A stretch of 64,000 nt of DNA, from positions 186,001 to 250,000 of the forward strand of contig JBNLBF010000002.1 in assembly GCA_050302475.1 (NCBI GenBank), given 5' to 3'. This stretch comes from NORP23 sp050302475 (lineage in GTDB: Bacteria > Pseudomonadota > Alphaproteobacteria > Rhodobacterales > Rhodobacteraceae). The first letter of the stretch is position 1. Each line of letters starts with the position of its first letter. Shown here piece by piece: positions 24,948 to 33,881 of the stretch. The translations under genes were made by a program, and so were the position numbers. The notes beneath the pieces were generated by a model, which was not told the DNA's origin, searched no databases, and saw only the letters and a list, made by a program, of their open reading frames with translations.

Positions 24948-25951
24948 GACTCTGTCCTCACACGCGGATCAAGAATGGGGTGGAGGAGGTCCACAATGAA
25001 GATCGCTGCCGCGACAGAGATCACGGCAAAAGTCGATACCGCCAGCACAAGGCTGAAATCGCCCTGATTGACGCCCTTCACCAACAGCGTGCCAAGACCG
25101 GGATAGCTGAACACAACCTCCACAATCACGGTACCGGAGAAGATTGAGCCAAGTGTCATGGCCAGTGCCGTGACCTGAGGCACCAGTGCGTTTCGGATGA
25201 CATAGGAACCAAGAATACGGCGTTTACGGACACCGGCGAGTTCGGCGAAGGTTACGTAATCCTCCGTCACGATGTTCGAAACGAGCGCGCGCATCCCCAG
25301 ATACCAACCGCCCAGCCCTACAAGGGCCAACGACATGGCGGGTAGGATGGCGTGATAGCCAAGGTCCAGCAGGAACGGCAGGTTCCAGCCAGGCACAACG
25401 CCCATGCTGAACGCACCGCTGGACGGGAATATCGGCCAGACAAAGGCGAACAGGATGATCATCAGAAGTGCGATCACATAATGCGGAAACGGCTGGAGGC
25501 CGACAGTGATCACACCGAAGACCTTCAGAAGCTTGTTATTTTGGTAGTAGCCAGCCAATGCGCCAAAGATATTGCCGACGATCCATGTGAAGACGACAGT
25601 GAAGCTCAGCAAACCAACCGTGTAGGGTAGCGCGCGCATCACCAGATCAATCGTCGGTGTGGGGAACGCCAGCAGCGAGGGGCCGAAATCGCCAGTAACC
25701 GCACGGCGCCAGAAATTCACGAATTGTTCGAGCAAGGGCACGTTAGTGCCATAAAGCTCGGTCAGGGTCTCGCGCATCAATTGGGTCGATGCCGGGTCAA
25801 TCGAGGTCCGGGCGGACATGCGGCCAATGGCCGCCTCCACCGGATCAATCGGCGACATATGCGAGATGAAAAAGGCGGCAGAAACGCCGAAGAACACCAC
25901 AAGCGCCAGCTGTATAAAGCGTTTCAGCGCAAATTTGAGATAACCGGACAT
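24944..25951 (-). CDS. ABC transporter permease (DppB-type)
   Basis: A 335-residue inner-membrane permease with six hydrophobic helices; TM1 (FIQLALVVFFGVSAAFFISHM) and the EAA-type loop ELAGVRKRRILGSYVIRNALVPQ are diagnostic. It forms the transmembrane channel with the DppC-type partner. A hairpin separates it from the binding-protein gene. Confidence 0.93.
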   Translation of the reverse strand: MSGYLKFALKRFIQLALVVFFGVSAAFFISHMSPIDPVEAAIGRMSARTSIDPASTQLMRETLTELYGTNVPLLEQFVNFWRRAVTGDFGPSLLAFPTPTIDLVMRALPYTVGLLSFTVVFTWIVGNIFGALAGYYQNNKLLKVFGVITVGLQPFPHYVIALLMIILFAFVWPIFPSSGAFSMGVVPGWNLPFLLDLGYHAILPAMSLALVGLGGWYLGMRALVSNIVTEDYVTFAELAGVRKRRILGSYVIRNALVPQVTALAMTLGSIFSGTVIVEVVFSYPGLGTLLVKGVNQGDFSLVLAVSTFAVISVAAAIFIVDLLHPILDPRVRTES

Positions 25952-25985
25952 TATCCACCAGCAGTCAAGTTAGAGGGGTTGATCA

Positions 25986-26014
25986 CCGCCCGGGCGCACG
26001 AAGCGACCGGGCGG
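25986..26014 (-). other. Hairpin between binding-protein and permease genes
   Basis: CCGCCCGG / CCGGGCGG (8 bp, perfect) with a 13-base loop in the 80-base gap. Such stem-loops after binding-protein genes usually protect the upstream mRNA or attenuate transcription so that the binding protein is made in excess. Confidence 0.6.
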
Positions 26015-26031
26015 CGTAGCTTACACCAGAT

Positions 26032-27927
26032 TTATTCGCCGACAGGCGTGATCTGGGTAAAGATGTAGCGCGAGTTACCCCAGTTTGTCACCGGATTCGC
26101 GTATGGATTGCTGGCGGAAGGCCAGTTGGTCCAGTGCTTGTTCGACTGTGCCGAGAACACGTTGAACGACATCAGCGGAATGTTCGGCATTTCCTCGACA
26201 GCGAGTTTCACGAACTCTTTGCCCAGTTCAATGCCTTCAGGATCGTTGAAGTCGATCGCACGGATCTGTTCGATGATCTCGTCCAGACGCGGATCGCTCC
26301 AACGCTGCCAGTTCCGCTGCGGTTGGACTTCGCCCGGTGCGGCCAGATACTCGGAATGCCAGCTGTCGAGGAAGAAGGACAGGTCAGGATGACCACCCCA
26401 GCTTTCGACAGACCAGGCAATCAGTGCATCGTAATCGCCAGCACCGTTGCGCGTCCACAGGTCAGGTGCAACCTCGGCAGTCACGTTCAGGCCAAAGCGC
26501 TTCCAGTTGTCGACAACCATGGAACCCAGACGGCCAAGAACACCTTCAGCATCGACGAGCAGGGTGAAGGTGAACTCCTCCCCATCCGGCATCAGCCATG
26601 TGTCGCCATCTTTGGTGAACCCTGCGGACAGGAGGAGCTGTTCAGCCGCCTCGTAATCCTGTTTCCACCAGCCATAGCCGAACGCGTTGCGGATATCGGT
26701 TTCGTCGGTCGGAACCGCGTCACCAAACTGCGGGCGGACCATCTCTGCGATCTGCAAACCGATGTCAGGGTCATATGGTTTAATGACCTGCTCACCAGTG
26801 TCGAGTTCGAAGTCGATCAGCCACTGCTGCAACGGACCATGATAGTCCTGCGGATGGGTACCCGTTGGCGGGACGTTGATCGCGGACAGCGTTGCCGCAC
26901 CACGATAGGACGCCATCGAAATAGCGCGGGCATCCAGCATCAGCGCCAGGGCCCAGCGAACACGCTTGTCCTGGAAGTAAGGTTTCTGGTGGTTCAGGAT
27001 AACCATCGGCAGCGTCGGATCCGGGTGCGCATAGGGGAAGCCGTCAAACCAGCCCTGTGCAGTTTCGTCCTGACGGGCGAGGGCAAACATCCCTTCGGGT
27101 GTCAGGTCGTGGATCATATCGAGCTGGTCATTGACCATTTCGATCTGACGCAGGTCAGTCGGAATACCACCGCGATAGATGATATACTGGGGTGCCGGCT
27201 CGCCATAGGCGGCAACGGTAGTATTTTCCCAATCATCACGCTTTTCCCACGCATACCAGAACCCGTTGGGGTCGTAGCGCGACAGCGTATAAGCGCCAAG
27301 GCTGACCGGCGGGTTAAAGTCGTAGGTTACCGGATCGTCAACCTGCGAGAACACATGCTCCGGCATGATATAAAGACCCGCCCAGCGGACGGAGAATGTC
27401 GTATGGAAGCGCGAGTTAGGCTGCTTCAGAACGAAGTGGACGGTGTAGTCGTCGACTTTCTCGACGCTTTCCACGTTGTTCGCAATCGCACCATGCCAAC
27501 GCATGCCGCTGTTCGCACCAACGGTTTCGACCGTGTAGATCACGTCATCGGCGTTAAACACCTCACCATCCGACCAGGTCAGCCCCTCGCGAAGTTTCAC
27601 GGTCATTTCGGTGAAGTCGTCGTTATAATCCCAAACGTCCGACGCCAATGAGTTATAGAGCGCGCCGTCGATCCCTGCATCGGGGTCAATATACCAGAGC
27701 GTGTCCATTACCAGCTGTTGCAGGCCGTTAGACCAGGACCCCCCACCATCGACCCAGATATTGAACCAACCGGGGTTGGTGATCTGGCCTTCGGGGTTTT
27801 GAACGATAACGGTTTCGCTGCGCGGGAACTCAGTAATTGGCGCTTCGGGCGCCATCTCCTGAGCTAGTGCAGCGTGGCCTATCGTCACTGCGGCAAGCGC
27901 AGCGGATAAGTGTTTCCACTTTTGCAT
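26032..27927 (-). CDS. Family 5 extracellular solute-binding protein
   Basis: A 631-residue periplasmic protein that captures substrate for the ABC importer. Signal peptide MQKWKHLSAALAAVTIGHAALA, then a SBP_bac_5 body with SDVWDYNDDFTEMTVKLREGLTWSDG, the usual motif near the start of the domain. It is longer than many peptide-binding proteins, in the range of oligosaccharide-binding members. ATG 27927 follows a strong GGGAGG; the frame is open to 27996 but that part carries no signal peptide. Adjacent GH51 suggests arabinose-containing oligosaccharides as ligand. Confidence 0.9.
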   Translation of the reverse strand: MQKWKHLSAALAAVTIGHAALAQEMAPEAPITEFPRSETVIVQNPEGQITNPGWFNIWVDGGGSWSNGLQQLVMDTLWYIDPDAGIDGALYNSLASDVWDYNDDFTEMTVKLREGLTWSDGEVFNADDVIYTVETVGANSGMRWHGAIANNVESVEKVDDYTVHFVLKQPNSRFHTTFSVRWAGLYIMPEHVFSQVDDPVTYDFNPPVSLGAYTLSRYDPNGFWYAWEKRDDWENTTVAAYGEPAPQYIIYRGGIPTDLRQIEMVNDQLDMIHDLTPEGMFALARQDETAQGWFDGFPYAHPDPTLPMVILNHQKPYFQDKRVRWALALMLDARAISMASYRGAATLSAINVPPTGTHPQDYHGPLQQWLIDFELDTGEQVIKPYDPDIGLQIAEMVRPQFGDAVPTDETDIRNAFGYGWWKQDYEAAEQLLLSAGFTKDGDTWLMPDGEEFTFTLLVDAEGVLGRLGSMVVDNWKRFGLNVTAEVAPDLWTRNGAGDYDALIAWSVESWGGHPDLSFFLDSWHSEYLAAPGEVQPQRNWQRWSDPRLDEIIEQIRAIDFNDPEGIELGKEFVKLAVEEMPNIPLMSFNVFSAQSNKHWTNWPSASNPYANPVTNWGNSRYIFTQITPVGE

Positions 27928-28005
27928 TTCTTTTTCCTCCCTTGTTAGAGCTCTTTGCTCTGGTTTTGAGGATATCTGCAAAAAACCAAAAGTCAACGAA
28001 TTCAG

Positions 28006-28017
28006 CGGTATGTACCG
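28006..28017 (-). promoter_or_regulatory. CGGTA-TG-TACCG inverted repeat, candidate operator of the transporter operon
   Basis: CGGTATGTACCG lies about 80 bases upstream of the binding-protein ATG. It differs by one base from the perfect palindrome CGGTATATACCG inside the 5' part of the GH51 gene (29491-29502), and related half-sites precede that gene. Probably the site of the nearby ArsR-type regulator. Confidence 0.5.
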
Positions 28018-28031
28018 GATATTTAGATATG

Positions 28032-28065
28032 AAAAGCCCCGCTCCGGGAGGAAGAGCGGGGCTTT
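28032..28065 (-). terminator. Rho-independent terminator of the GH51 gene
   Basis: AAAGCCCCGCTC / GAGCGGGGCTTT form a perfect 12-bp stem; on the minus strand a T run follows. It lies 20 bases after the arabinofuranosidase stop, so the transporter operon must have its own promoter. Confidence 0.9.
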
Positions 28066-28084
28066 GGCATTAAAGTCTTTATTT

Positions 28085-29593
28085 TCAGAATTTTATGCGG
28101 ACAACGTGGTAGCTTAGGGCAGGTATCGATAGCTCTAATTGCGTGCCGTCAATCTTCGCCCCCTTACCCTGTTCAGGCGCGACATTATCTGGGTTGTCAC
28201 TTGTGTTCACGGCTTCCAGATCATCGTGCTTAATGACGTGATGCGCCACGACCTGCCCTTTGCCGAAACTGGACAGGTCGATCACTGTATCGGCACTGTC
28301 TTCCAGATGCCGGTTCACCAGGAACAGCGTCAGAATATCCTCTTCCTCATTGAGGACCGAGGACGCGTCCACATAAGGCACATTGTCTGCGAAATCGACA
28401 TCATATCCCGGTGAATTCACCGAAAGTGCCATTGCTGTCCCACGGCCATATTTGGACGCAAAATAGAAAGGCCAATAGATTGTCTGGCGCCAGGCATTCC
28501 CTGCCGGATCGGTCATAATCGGCGCGATAACATTCACCAACTGAGCGATACAGGCGATCTTCACAACATCCGATCTGCGAATAAATGTGTTAAGCGCGCA
28601 ACCTACCTGCAACACATCTTCGAAGTTGTAGATGTCTTCTAGGAGCCTTGGCGCAAGCGGCCACTCGTCCCCGTCCAGGATCGAGCGGTCCTGCGTACTT
28701 GAATGATACCAAACATTCCACTCATCAAAGCTTATGGTGACCTGTTTCTTGGACCGCTTCTTCGCCTTAACGAAGTCGATGATTCCGGCAACAGTGCCAA
28801 TATAGTCTTCGAGTTTCGCATTCAGGGCAAGAAAACTTGCCGTATCCTTTTCGGGATTGCGGAAATACATATGCAGCGAAATGTGGTCGATATCATCATA
28901 AGTATGATCAAGCACTGTCGCCTCCCAGTCGGGATAGGTCGGCATGTTGGAATGAGAGGAACCGCAAACGACCAGCTCCAGATCGCGGTCAAATGCTCTG
29001 ATCGCTTTCGCCGTTTCACTTGCGACTCGACCATACTCATCGGCGGTTTTGTGTCCGATCTGCCACGGACCGTCCATCTCATTCCCCAAACACCAAAGCC
29101 GGCAATTCCAGGGATCTGCCCTGCCATTTTTCTTTCTCAGATCCGAAAGATAGGTGCCACCCGGATGGTTTACGTATTCGACGAACTCGCGCGCTTCCTG
29201 CAACCCGCGCGATCCCAGATTGACGGCGAGCATCATCTCGGTTCCAACCGCTTCGCACCAGTCAGCGAATTCGTGGATTCCCACCTCGTTACTCTCGGAA
29301 GTATGCCAAGCAAGGTCCAAACGCGTCGGACGATCTTCTTTGGGTCCGATGCCGTCCATCCAGTCATATGCGGAGACAAAGTTGCCCCCGGGATATCTTA
29401 CGATGGGCGTGTTGAGCTCGCGGACGAGATCAATAACATCACCACGCATACCGTTCTTGTCAGCGGTTGCGTGATCCGGTTCATAAATACCGGTATATAC
29501 CGCACGACCGAGATGCTCTAAAAAGCTTCCGTAAACCCGATCGTCGATGCGCGAAATCTTATATTCACGGTGTGCCGTGATACCTACTTTCAT
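28085..29593 (-). CDS. Alpha-L-arabinofuranosidase, GH51
   Basis: A 502-residue retaining glycoside hydrolase that removes terminal arabinofuranose from arabino-oligosaccharides or arabinoxylan fragments. Catalytic acid/base Glu172 is in CLGNEMDGPWQ and the nucleophile Glu291 in SFDEWNVWY; the TIM barrel is followed by a beta-sandwich. There is no signal peptide, so it acts on imported oligosaccharides in the cytoplasm, which fits the neighbouring importer. ATG 29593 has GGGAGGA upstream. Candidate operator sites lie both in front of and inside the start of the gene. Confidence 0.93.
   Translation of the reverse strand: MKVGITAHREYKISRIDDRVYGSFLEHLGRAVYTGIYEPDHATADKNGMRGDVIDLVRELNTPIVRYPGGNFVSAYDWMDGIGPKEDRPTRLDLAWHTSESNEVGIHEFADWCEAVGTEMMLAVNLGSRGLQEAREFVEYVNHPGGTYLSDLRKKNGRADPWNCRLWCLGNEMDGPWQIGHKTADEYGRVASETAKAIRAFDRDLELVVCGSSHSNMPTYPDWEATVLDHTYDDIDHISLHMYFRNPEKDTASFLALNAKLEDYIGTVAGIIDFVKAKKRSKKQVTISFDEWNVWYHSSTQDRSILDGDEWPLAPRLLEDIYNFEDVLQVGCALNTFIRRSDVVKIACIAQLVNVIAPIMTDPAGNAWRQTIYWPFYFASKYGRGTAMALSVNSPGYDVDFADNVPYVDASSVLNEEEDILTLFLVNRHLEDSADTVIDLSSFGKGQVVAHHVIKHDDLEAVNTSDNPDNVAPEQGKGAKIDGTQLELSIPALSYHVVRIKF
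29487..29502 (-). promoter_or_regulatory. Intragenic operator-like palindrome in GH51 gene
   Basis: ATACCGGTATATACCG contains the perfect palindromes ATACCGGTAT and CGGTATATACCG, about 90 bases inside the coding region. It may be a downstream operator for looping or roadblock repression. Confidence 0.45.
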
Positions 29594-29607
29594 CTGATCC
29601 TCCCTTT

Positions 29608-29636
29608 ATACCGGCTTTATTGTTATATACCGGTAT
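29608..29636 (-). promoter_or_regulatory. Double ATACCGG site upstream of GH51 gene
   Basis: ATACCGG at 29608 and the palindrome ATACCGGTAT at 29627 are spaced 19 bases, that is about two helix turns, and end 15 bases before the start codon. Same core as the sites at 28006 and 29487. Confidence 0.5.
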
Positions 29637-29811
29637 TTCAGATTACTCTAAACACACCATTTCCAACGTCAAGCGGGAATTTTCATGCGCGATAATTTTT
29701 CTGAGGCGCAGATTATACGCCTTATTCCATGAGCTTTTGGCGAAGGTTGTAATTACCCGAAATATTGATACAAAAGCCGCAATCAAAAACTTGTAGAATA
29801 TTAGTGCCCCC

Positions 29812-30762
29812 ATGAAAAAGAACTTCCTCGTCGTTGATCCGGAAAAACAGCTGGACGTGCTCCGCGGGCTTGCCTCCAAGGTTCGCATCCGAATTTTGAG
29901 ATCCCTGCAATCAAACGGTGGTCTGAACGTCAACGAGATCGCGCAGAAACTTGGCCTCCCACAGTCAACGATTTCTTCGAACGTCCAGATACTCGAGGAT
30001 GCGGGGCTGATTAAGACCGAGAGTCAGAAGGCAAAAAAAGGAAGTCAGAAAGTCTGCTATGCGGCTTATGATGAAATTCTCGTCACGTTTGACGATGACA
30101 TGTCTGGTAAAACCTCAACTGACATAGAAGTTTCGATGCCCCTGGGCCTTTACACAGGATTTGATGTGTCAGCGCCTTGCGGCCTTTGTTCGCCCGAGGC
30201 AATCGTTGGCTTGCTTGACGTTCCCGATACCTTCCTGGATCCCGACCGCATGAAGGCGGGGCTGCTTTGGTTTACGCGCGGCTATGTGGAGTACCAGTTC
30301 CCAAACAACGCAAAGATTAGTAAGGGGAAAATTGACTCTTTGGATTTTTCCCTCGAACTCTCCAGTGAGGTTCCCGGGACAAGTGCGAACTGGCCGTCAG
30401 ATGTCACAATTTGGGTCAATGGGGTTGAGATCGGAACATGGACCTCTCCCGGAGATTTTGGCGATAAAAGAGGCGTTTTCACACCTGATTGGTGGAAGCT
30501 CGAAGGCTCGCAGTACGGAAAACTTAAAACATGGCGCGTGACCAAAAATGGATCATGGCTTGACGGTGTTAAGCTGTCAGATATCAGCATTAGCGATCTT
30601 GATTTAGAGTCGCACCATTCTATCCGCCTAAGAATAGGTATCCGCGATGACGCAGAACATCCCGGCGGGATTAATATTTTTGGTCGCAATTTTGGCAACT
30701 ACGACCAAGATATTGTCATGCGCATACAAACCAACTCTCGTAAGCGAACCGAACCGGAATAA
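29812..30762 (+). CDS. ArsR-type winged-helix regulator with long C-terminal domain
   Basis: A 316-residue protein. Residues about 10-90 are an ArsR/SmtB-like winged helix (LRGLASKVRIRILRSLQSNG, recognition helix LPQSTISSNVQILEDAGLIK). The rest, about 220 residues, is unlike metal-sensing ArsR proteins: it includes VSAPCGLCSPEAIVGLLDVPDTFLDPDRM and a beta-rich region with VTIWVNGVEIGTWTSPGDFGDKRG, which looks like a carbohydrate-binding jelly-roll. It is divergent from the GH51 gene and probably senses a sugar and controls both that gene and the transporter. No clear ribosome site precedes the ATG. Confidence 0.78.
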   Translation: MKKNFLVVDPEKQLDVLRGLASKVRIRILRSLQSNGGLNVNEIAQKLGLPQSTISSNVQILEDAGLIKTESQKAKKGSQKVCYAAYDEILVTFDDDMSGKTSTDIEVSMPLGLYTGFDVSAPCGLCSPEAIVGLLDVPDTFLDPDRMKAGLLWFTRGYVEYQFPNNAKISKGKIDSLDFSLELSSEVPGTSANWPSDVTIWVNGVEIGTWTSPGDFGDKRGVFTPDWWKLEGSQYGKLKTWRVTKNGSWLDGVKLSDISISDLDLESHHSIRLRIGIRDDAEHPGGINIFGRNFGNYDQDIVMRIQTNSRKRTEPE

Positions 30763-31082
30763 GCGTATTTCGAATTTCATCGCTTCCATTGTATCCGGAC
30801 ATCCCGCGGAGTCGTGTCTGGGCTCCTTTTGGTCCACCGCAATATTTTAGAAAGCAAACATCGCCATATTTCAGGTGAGTAGTGGTTGCGCCAATATGGG
30901 TGGTAAATCAGGTTGGCTGCGCCATGTTGCTGGCCGTCAATTTGAGATGGCGCATGTCACGACCGCTGCCACCTCAAGATACCAGTGTGTAATATTCTTC
31001 AACTCATTCGCGCCGCTCTGATAGACAAGTTGGCTATGTTTCCGTCGCATTACTGCCATACGCCAGCCATAACCGGTCAGGC
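30763..31082. other. Intergenic stretch, no gene seen
   Basis: About 320 bases between the convergent ArsR-type and LysR-type genes. It carries several GCGCCAT-like motifs, including an inverted pair GCGCCAT / ATGGCGC at 30919-30953. A minus-strand frame runs through, but it enters the LysR gene out of frame. No terminator is convincing. Confidence 0.4.
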
Positions 31083-31973
31083 TTATGTCGGGCGGTCCAC
31101 CCCATATTCTCCGCAGAGCTCGGAAAGAAATTCGTGCAGTCTTGCGATGATCTCGGCGCGTGGGGATAGGGTTCTCTCGACGATACCAATCTGACGGCTT
31201 ACTTGCGGGTTGCCGAATGGAATGCGGGCGATGTCCAGATCCTCGGGTTCCTGAAGCGCGACATGGGGCACCACGGATATGCCCAAACCCTGCCGCACGC
31301 CGGTGACGATTGAACCGATTGTGTCGATTTCGGCGACGTCGTTCGTGACCACGCCAAGGCGGGAAAGCTCGGTGTCGATCAGGTTGGCGAGCGGCACGGC
31401 GCTGCGAAAGCGGATATAGGGCCGTGTGTTCAGCAGTTCGATGGGGTCGCTGGCTTCCATACCGCTGGGGAGAATCAGCCAGAGCGGCTCTCGGAGGAAC
31501 GGACTCCACCGCAGGGAGTTGGGAATACCCAGATGTTCCGCGACGATGGCCGCATCAAGGCGGCCCGCTGTGACGTCTGCGATAAGGGTCGTGGATAGCG
31601 ACACCCTCAGGTTCGGTTTGAGGTCCGGATACCGCTGGCGCATTTGTACCAGTGCCCGGGGCAGCAGGTTCAGCGCGCTGGAACGCACCGACCCCAACAT
31701 AAGCGTCCCGGCGATCTGATCCCCGCGCAGGCTGGCCTTCGTATCGTCTTCGCGGCGCAGAATATCGCGAGCCATTTCAAGGACCTGAAGCCCCTCGGGC
31801 GTGATCCGGGGCGGTCGGCTGCTGCGGTCAAAGATGGTCACGCGCAGCTCGTCCTCCAGCGCATGAATCTGTTGGCTGACGGCCGAGGGAGTTAGGCCGA
31901 CAACGTCCGCCGCATGAGCGAACGTACCATGAGATTGAATGGCCAGAAGTGTTTTTAGCTGCCGGGTATCCAT
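31083..31973 (-). CDS. LysR-family transcriptional regulator
   Basis: A 296-residue LTTR: N-terminal helix-turn-helix FAHAADVVGLTPSAVSQQIHALE (about 15-37), then a substrate-binding domain for a small-molecule inducer (GTLMLGSVRSSALNLLPRALV onward). It is divergently transcribed from the hydroxyacid dehydrogenase/RraA/TTT genes and probably regulates them, with the carboxylate substrate as inducer. TTATTA (31973) and TAATAA (31998) form an inverted repeat over its own start, a possible autoregulatory site. Confidence 0.93.
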   Translation of the reverse strand: MDTRQLKTLLAIQSHGTFAHAADVVGLTPSAVSQQIHALEDELRVTIFDRSSRPPRITPEGLQVLEMARDILRREDDTKASLRGDQIAGTLMLGSVRSSALNLLPRALVQMRQRYPDLKPNLRVSLSTTLIADVTAGRLDAAIVAEHLGIPNSLRWSPFLREPLWLILPSGMEASDPIELLNTRPYIRFRSAVPLANLIDTELSRLGVVTNDVAEIDTIGSIVTGVRQGLGISVVPHVALQEPEDLDIARIPFGNPQVSRQIGIVERTLSPRAEIIARLHEFLSELCGEYGVDRPT

Positions 31974-32160
31974 TATTAAATCCAGTTTTTCTTAATCTAA
32001 TAACCAGAAATTGGCGCTTTTGTGAAGATATTCTTGGCTTTAGGGTAGATTTTCAAGGAGGACAACTGCAGTCGGGCTGAGGAGACCGCTGCGGGCCTAT
32101 CGACAGACTACAAGACGAAATGGCGCGGCCCAACGGTTCGGGACGCGATGGAGAGACGCG
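31974..32160. promoter_or_regulatory. Divergent promoter region lysR / dehydrogenase operon
   Basis: 187 bases between divergent starts. The inverted repeats ATTAA-N12-TTAAT (31975-31996) and TTATTA / TAATAA (31973-32003) are AT-rich dyads of the sort LysR regulators bind. Exact -35/-10 boxes were not assigned. Confidence 0.4.
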
Positions 32161-33177
32161 ATGAGCAAGACAATTCTCGTTACGGGACCAGACCTAGACT
32201 CGGCAGCGGCCCAGCTGGTGGCGGAGCACGGCTATCAGACCGTGCACACCCCGGCCTATGCCGACAGCGCGGTCATTTCCGAGTTTCTCCAGCAGACTAA
32301 CGCCGAGGGAATCGTCTCCCGCATGGGCCGTCTGGATGCCGCCGTTATGGATGCGGCGCCTCAGCTGAAGGTGATCTCGAAACATGGCGTTGGTGTCGAC
32401 AATATCGACATTCAGGCCGCCGCCGACCGGGGCATTCCGGTATTGGTCGCAACCGGCGCAAATGCGGTTTCCGTGGCCGAGCACGCGATTGCGCTGCTGC
32501 TGGCGACGGTCAAGTGGGTTCTGCCGCTGGATGCGGGGCTGCGCGCCGGTCGCTGGGAAAAGCCCGGGTTTTCGGGTCGCGAGATTGCCGGGTCAACCAT
32601 GGGCCTGATGGGCATGGGCGCGATTGCTCAGGCGACGGGCCGGATCGCCAAGGGATTGGGAATCTCTCTCGTCGGCTTCGATCCTTATGCCCCCGACAGC
32701 GCGTTTGAAGAACTGGGCGTGACCCGCTGTGACAGTTTCGAGGATATGCTGGCCCAAACCAACATCCTGTCGCTGCATTGCCCGTTGACCGACCAGACGC
32801 GGGGCATCCTGAACGCGGACGCGTTGGCACGTATGCCCAAAGGCGGGTATGTCATTAACACTGCCCGTGGCGGATTGATTGACGAGGCGGCGTTGGTCGC
32901 TGCCATCCAAAACGGTCATCTGGCGGGTGCCGGGCTTGATACATTTGCGGTCGAACCGCCCGCCGCCGACCACCCGTTCTTTGCCGTGCCGGAAATCGTG
33001 CTGACCCCGCATATCGGTGGCGTCACCCGTCAGGCGGGCGCGCGCGTAGGTGTCGAAGCGGTCCGTGGCATTTTCCAGATACTGGATGGCCAGCCCGTTG
33101 CCCCCGAACGTATCATCAACCGCAAATTGTTGGTCGCCGCACAGGCGGATCTGGCCAGCGTGGAGAAATTCTCATGA
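32161..33177 (+). CDS. D-isomer-specific 2-hydroxyacid dehydrogenase (SerA-like)
   Basis: A 338-residue NAD-dependent dehydrogenase interconverting a 2-hydroxyacid and a 2-oxoacid. The cofactor-binding block is GSTMGLMGMGAIAQATGRIAK; the catalytic Arg is in VINTARGGLIDEAAL, Glu in FAVEPP and His in LTPHIGG. It lacks the C-terminal ACT domain of long SerA proteins. The next gene overlaps it by four bases and encodes an oxoacid-aldolase-like protein, so a hydroxyacid catabolic route is more likely than serine synthesis. Confidence 0.9.
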   Translation: MSKTILVTGPDLDSAAAQLVAEHGYQTVHTPAYADSAVISEFLQQTNAEGIVSRMGRLDAAVMDAAPQLKVISKHGVGVDNIDIQAAADRGIPVLVATGANAVSVAEHAIALLLATVKWVLPLDAGLRAGRWEKPGFSGREIAGSTMGLMGMGAIAQATGRIAKGLGISLVGFDPYAPDSAFEELGVTRCDSFEDMLAQTNILSLHCPLTDQTRGILNADALARMPKGGYVINTARGGLIDEAALVAAIQNGHLAGAGLDTFAVEPPAADHPFFAVPEIVLTPHIGGVTRQAGARVGVEAVRGIFQILDGQPVAPERIINRKLLVAAQADLASVEKFS

Positions 33178-33854
33178 CCATCGGCTTCCGCATCTTGAAC
33201 CGCGACCGCGTGGCCCCCGCCGAGATCGTCGCCGAATACGCCAAGCTGCCCGTTGCCAACGTGTCCGACAGTATGTCGCGCATGACGGCTGCCGGACCAA
33301 ACTTGCGTCCGATGCACACATCCGGCGGCATGGCGGGCGTTGCCCTGACGGTTAAGGCGCGGCCCGGCGACAATCTGATGCTGCACGCCGCCATTGACCG
33401 GGCGGTGCCCGGTGACGTGATCGTCGTCGATGCAGGCGGCGCACTGGACAACGCGCTGATGGGAGAGCTGATGCTGGCCTATGCGATCAAGAAGGGCGTC
33501 GTCGGTTTCGTCATCAACGGCGCGATCCGCGATCTGGACAATTTCCGCAAAACCAACCTGCCCACATGGGCAGCAGGCGTGACCCATCGCGGCCCCTACA
33601 AAGACGGTCCCGGCGAAATGAACGTGCCCATCGCCATTGATGGCATGGTGATCCATCCCGGCGACATCATCATCGGCGACAGCGACGGGGTGCTATGCGT
33701 GCCCATCGATGACGCCGAAACGATCCTGAAGGCGACGCAGGCAAAATCCGCCGCCGAGATCAAACAAATGGCCGCTATCGAGGCCGGAACCAACGACCGC
33801 AGCTGGGTCGACCGCGCCTTGAAAGAGCGCGGCTGCGCTCTGCCTGCAAACTGA
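33174..33854 (+). CDS. RraA-like protein, probable oxoacid aldolase
   Basis: A 226-residue member of the RraA/HMG-CHA aldolase family. The active-site segment GELMLAYAIKKGVVGFVING is followed by AIRDLDNF, which supplies the Arg-Asp pair used for pyruvate enolate binding and metal coordination in class II HMG/CHA aldolases. Pure RNase-E inhibitors lack this catabolic context; here it sits between a hydroxyacid dehydrogenase and a carboxylate transporter. The likely job is retro-aldol cleavage or decarboxylation of a C4-C8 oxo-dicarboxylate; substrate unknown. Confidence 0.85.
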   Translation: MTIGFRILNRDRVAPAEIVAEYAKLPVANVSDSMSRMTAAGPNLRPMHTSGGMAGVALTVKARPGDNLMLHAAIDRAVPGDVIVVDAGGALDNALMGELMLAYAIKKGVVGFVINGAIRDLDNFRKTNLPTWAAGVTHRGPYKDGPGEMNVPIAIDGMVIHPGDIIIGDSDGVLCVPIDDAETILKATQAKSAAEIKQMAAIEAGTNDRSWVDRALKERGCALPAN

Positions 33855-33881
33855 CTAACCTGCATGCAAAGGAGGAATGAC

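Noticed and set aside
26134..27651. A 505-codon plus-strand frame
   Set aside because: Antisense to the solute-binding protein gene; no signal peptide, motif or ribosome site.
30937..31509. Minus-strand frame covering the gap before the LysR gene
   Set aside because: It enters the LysR gene out of frame and is Arg/His-rich; no transposase or other motif was identified.
33174..33854. RNase E inhibitor RraA
   Set aside because: The Arg-Asp aldolase pair and the catabolic neighbourhood favour the aldolase branch.
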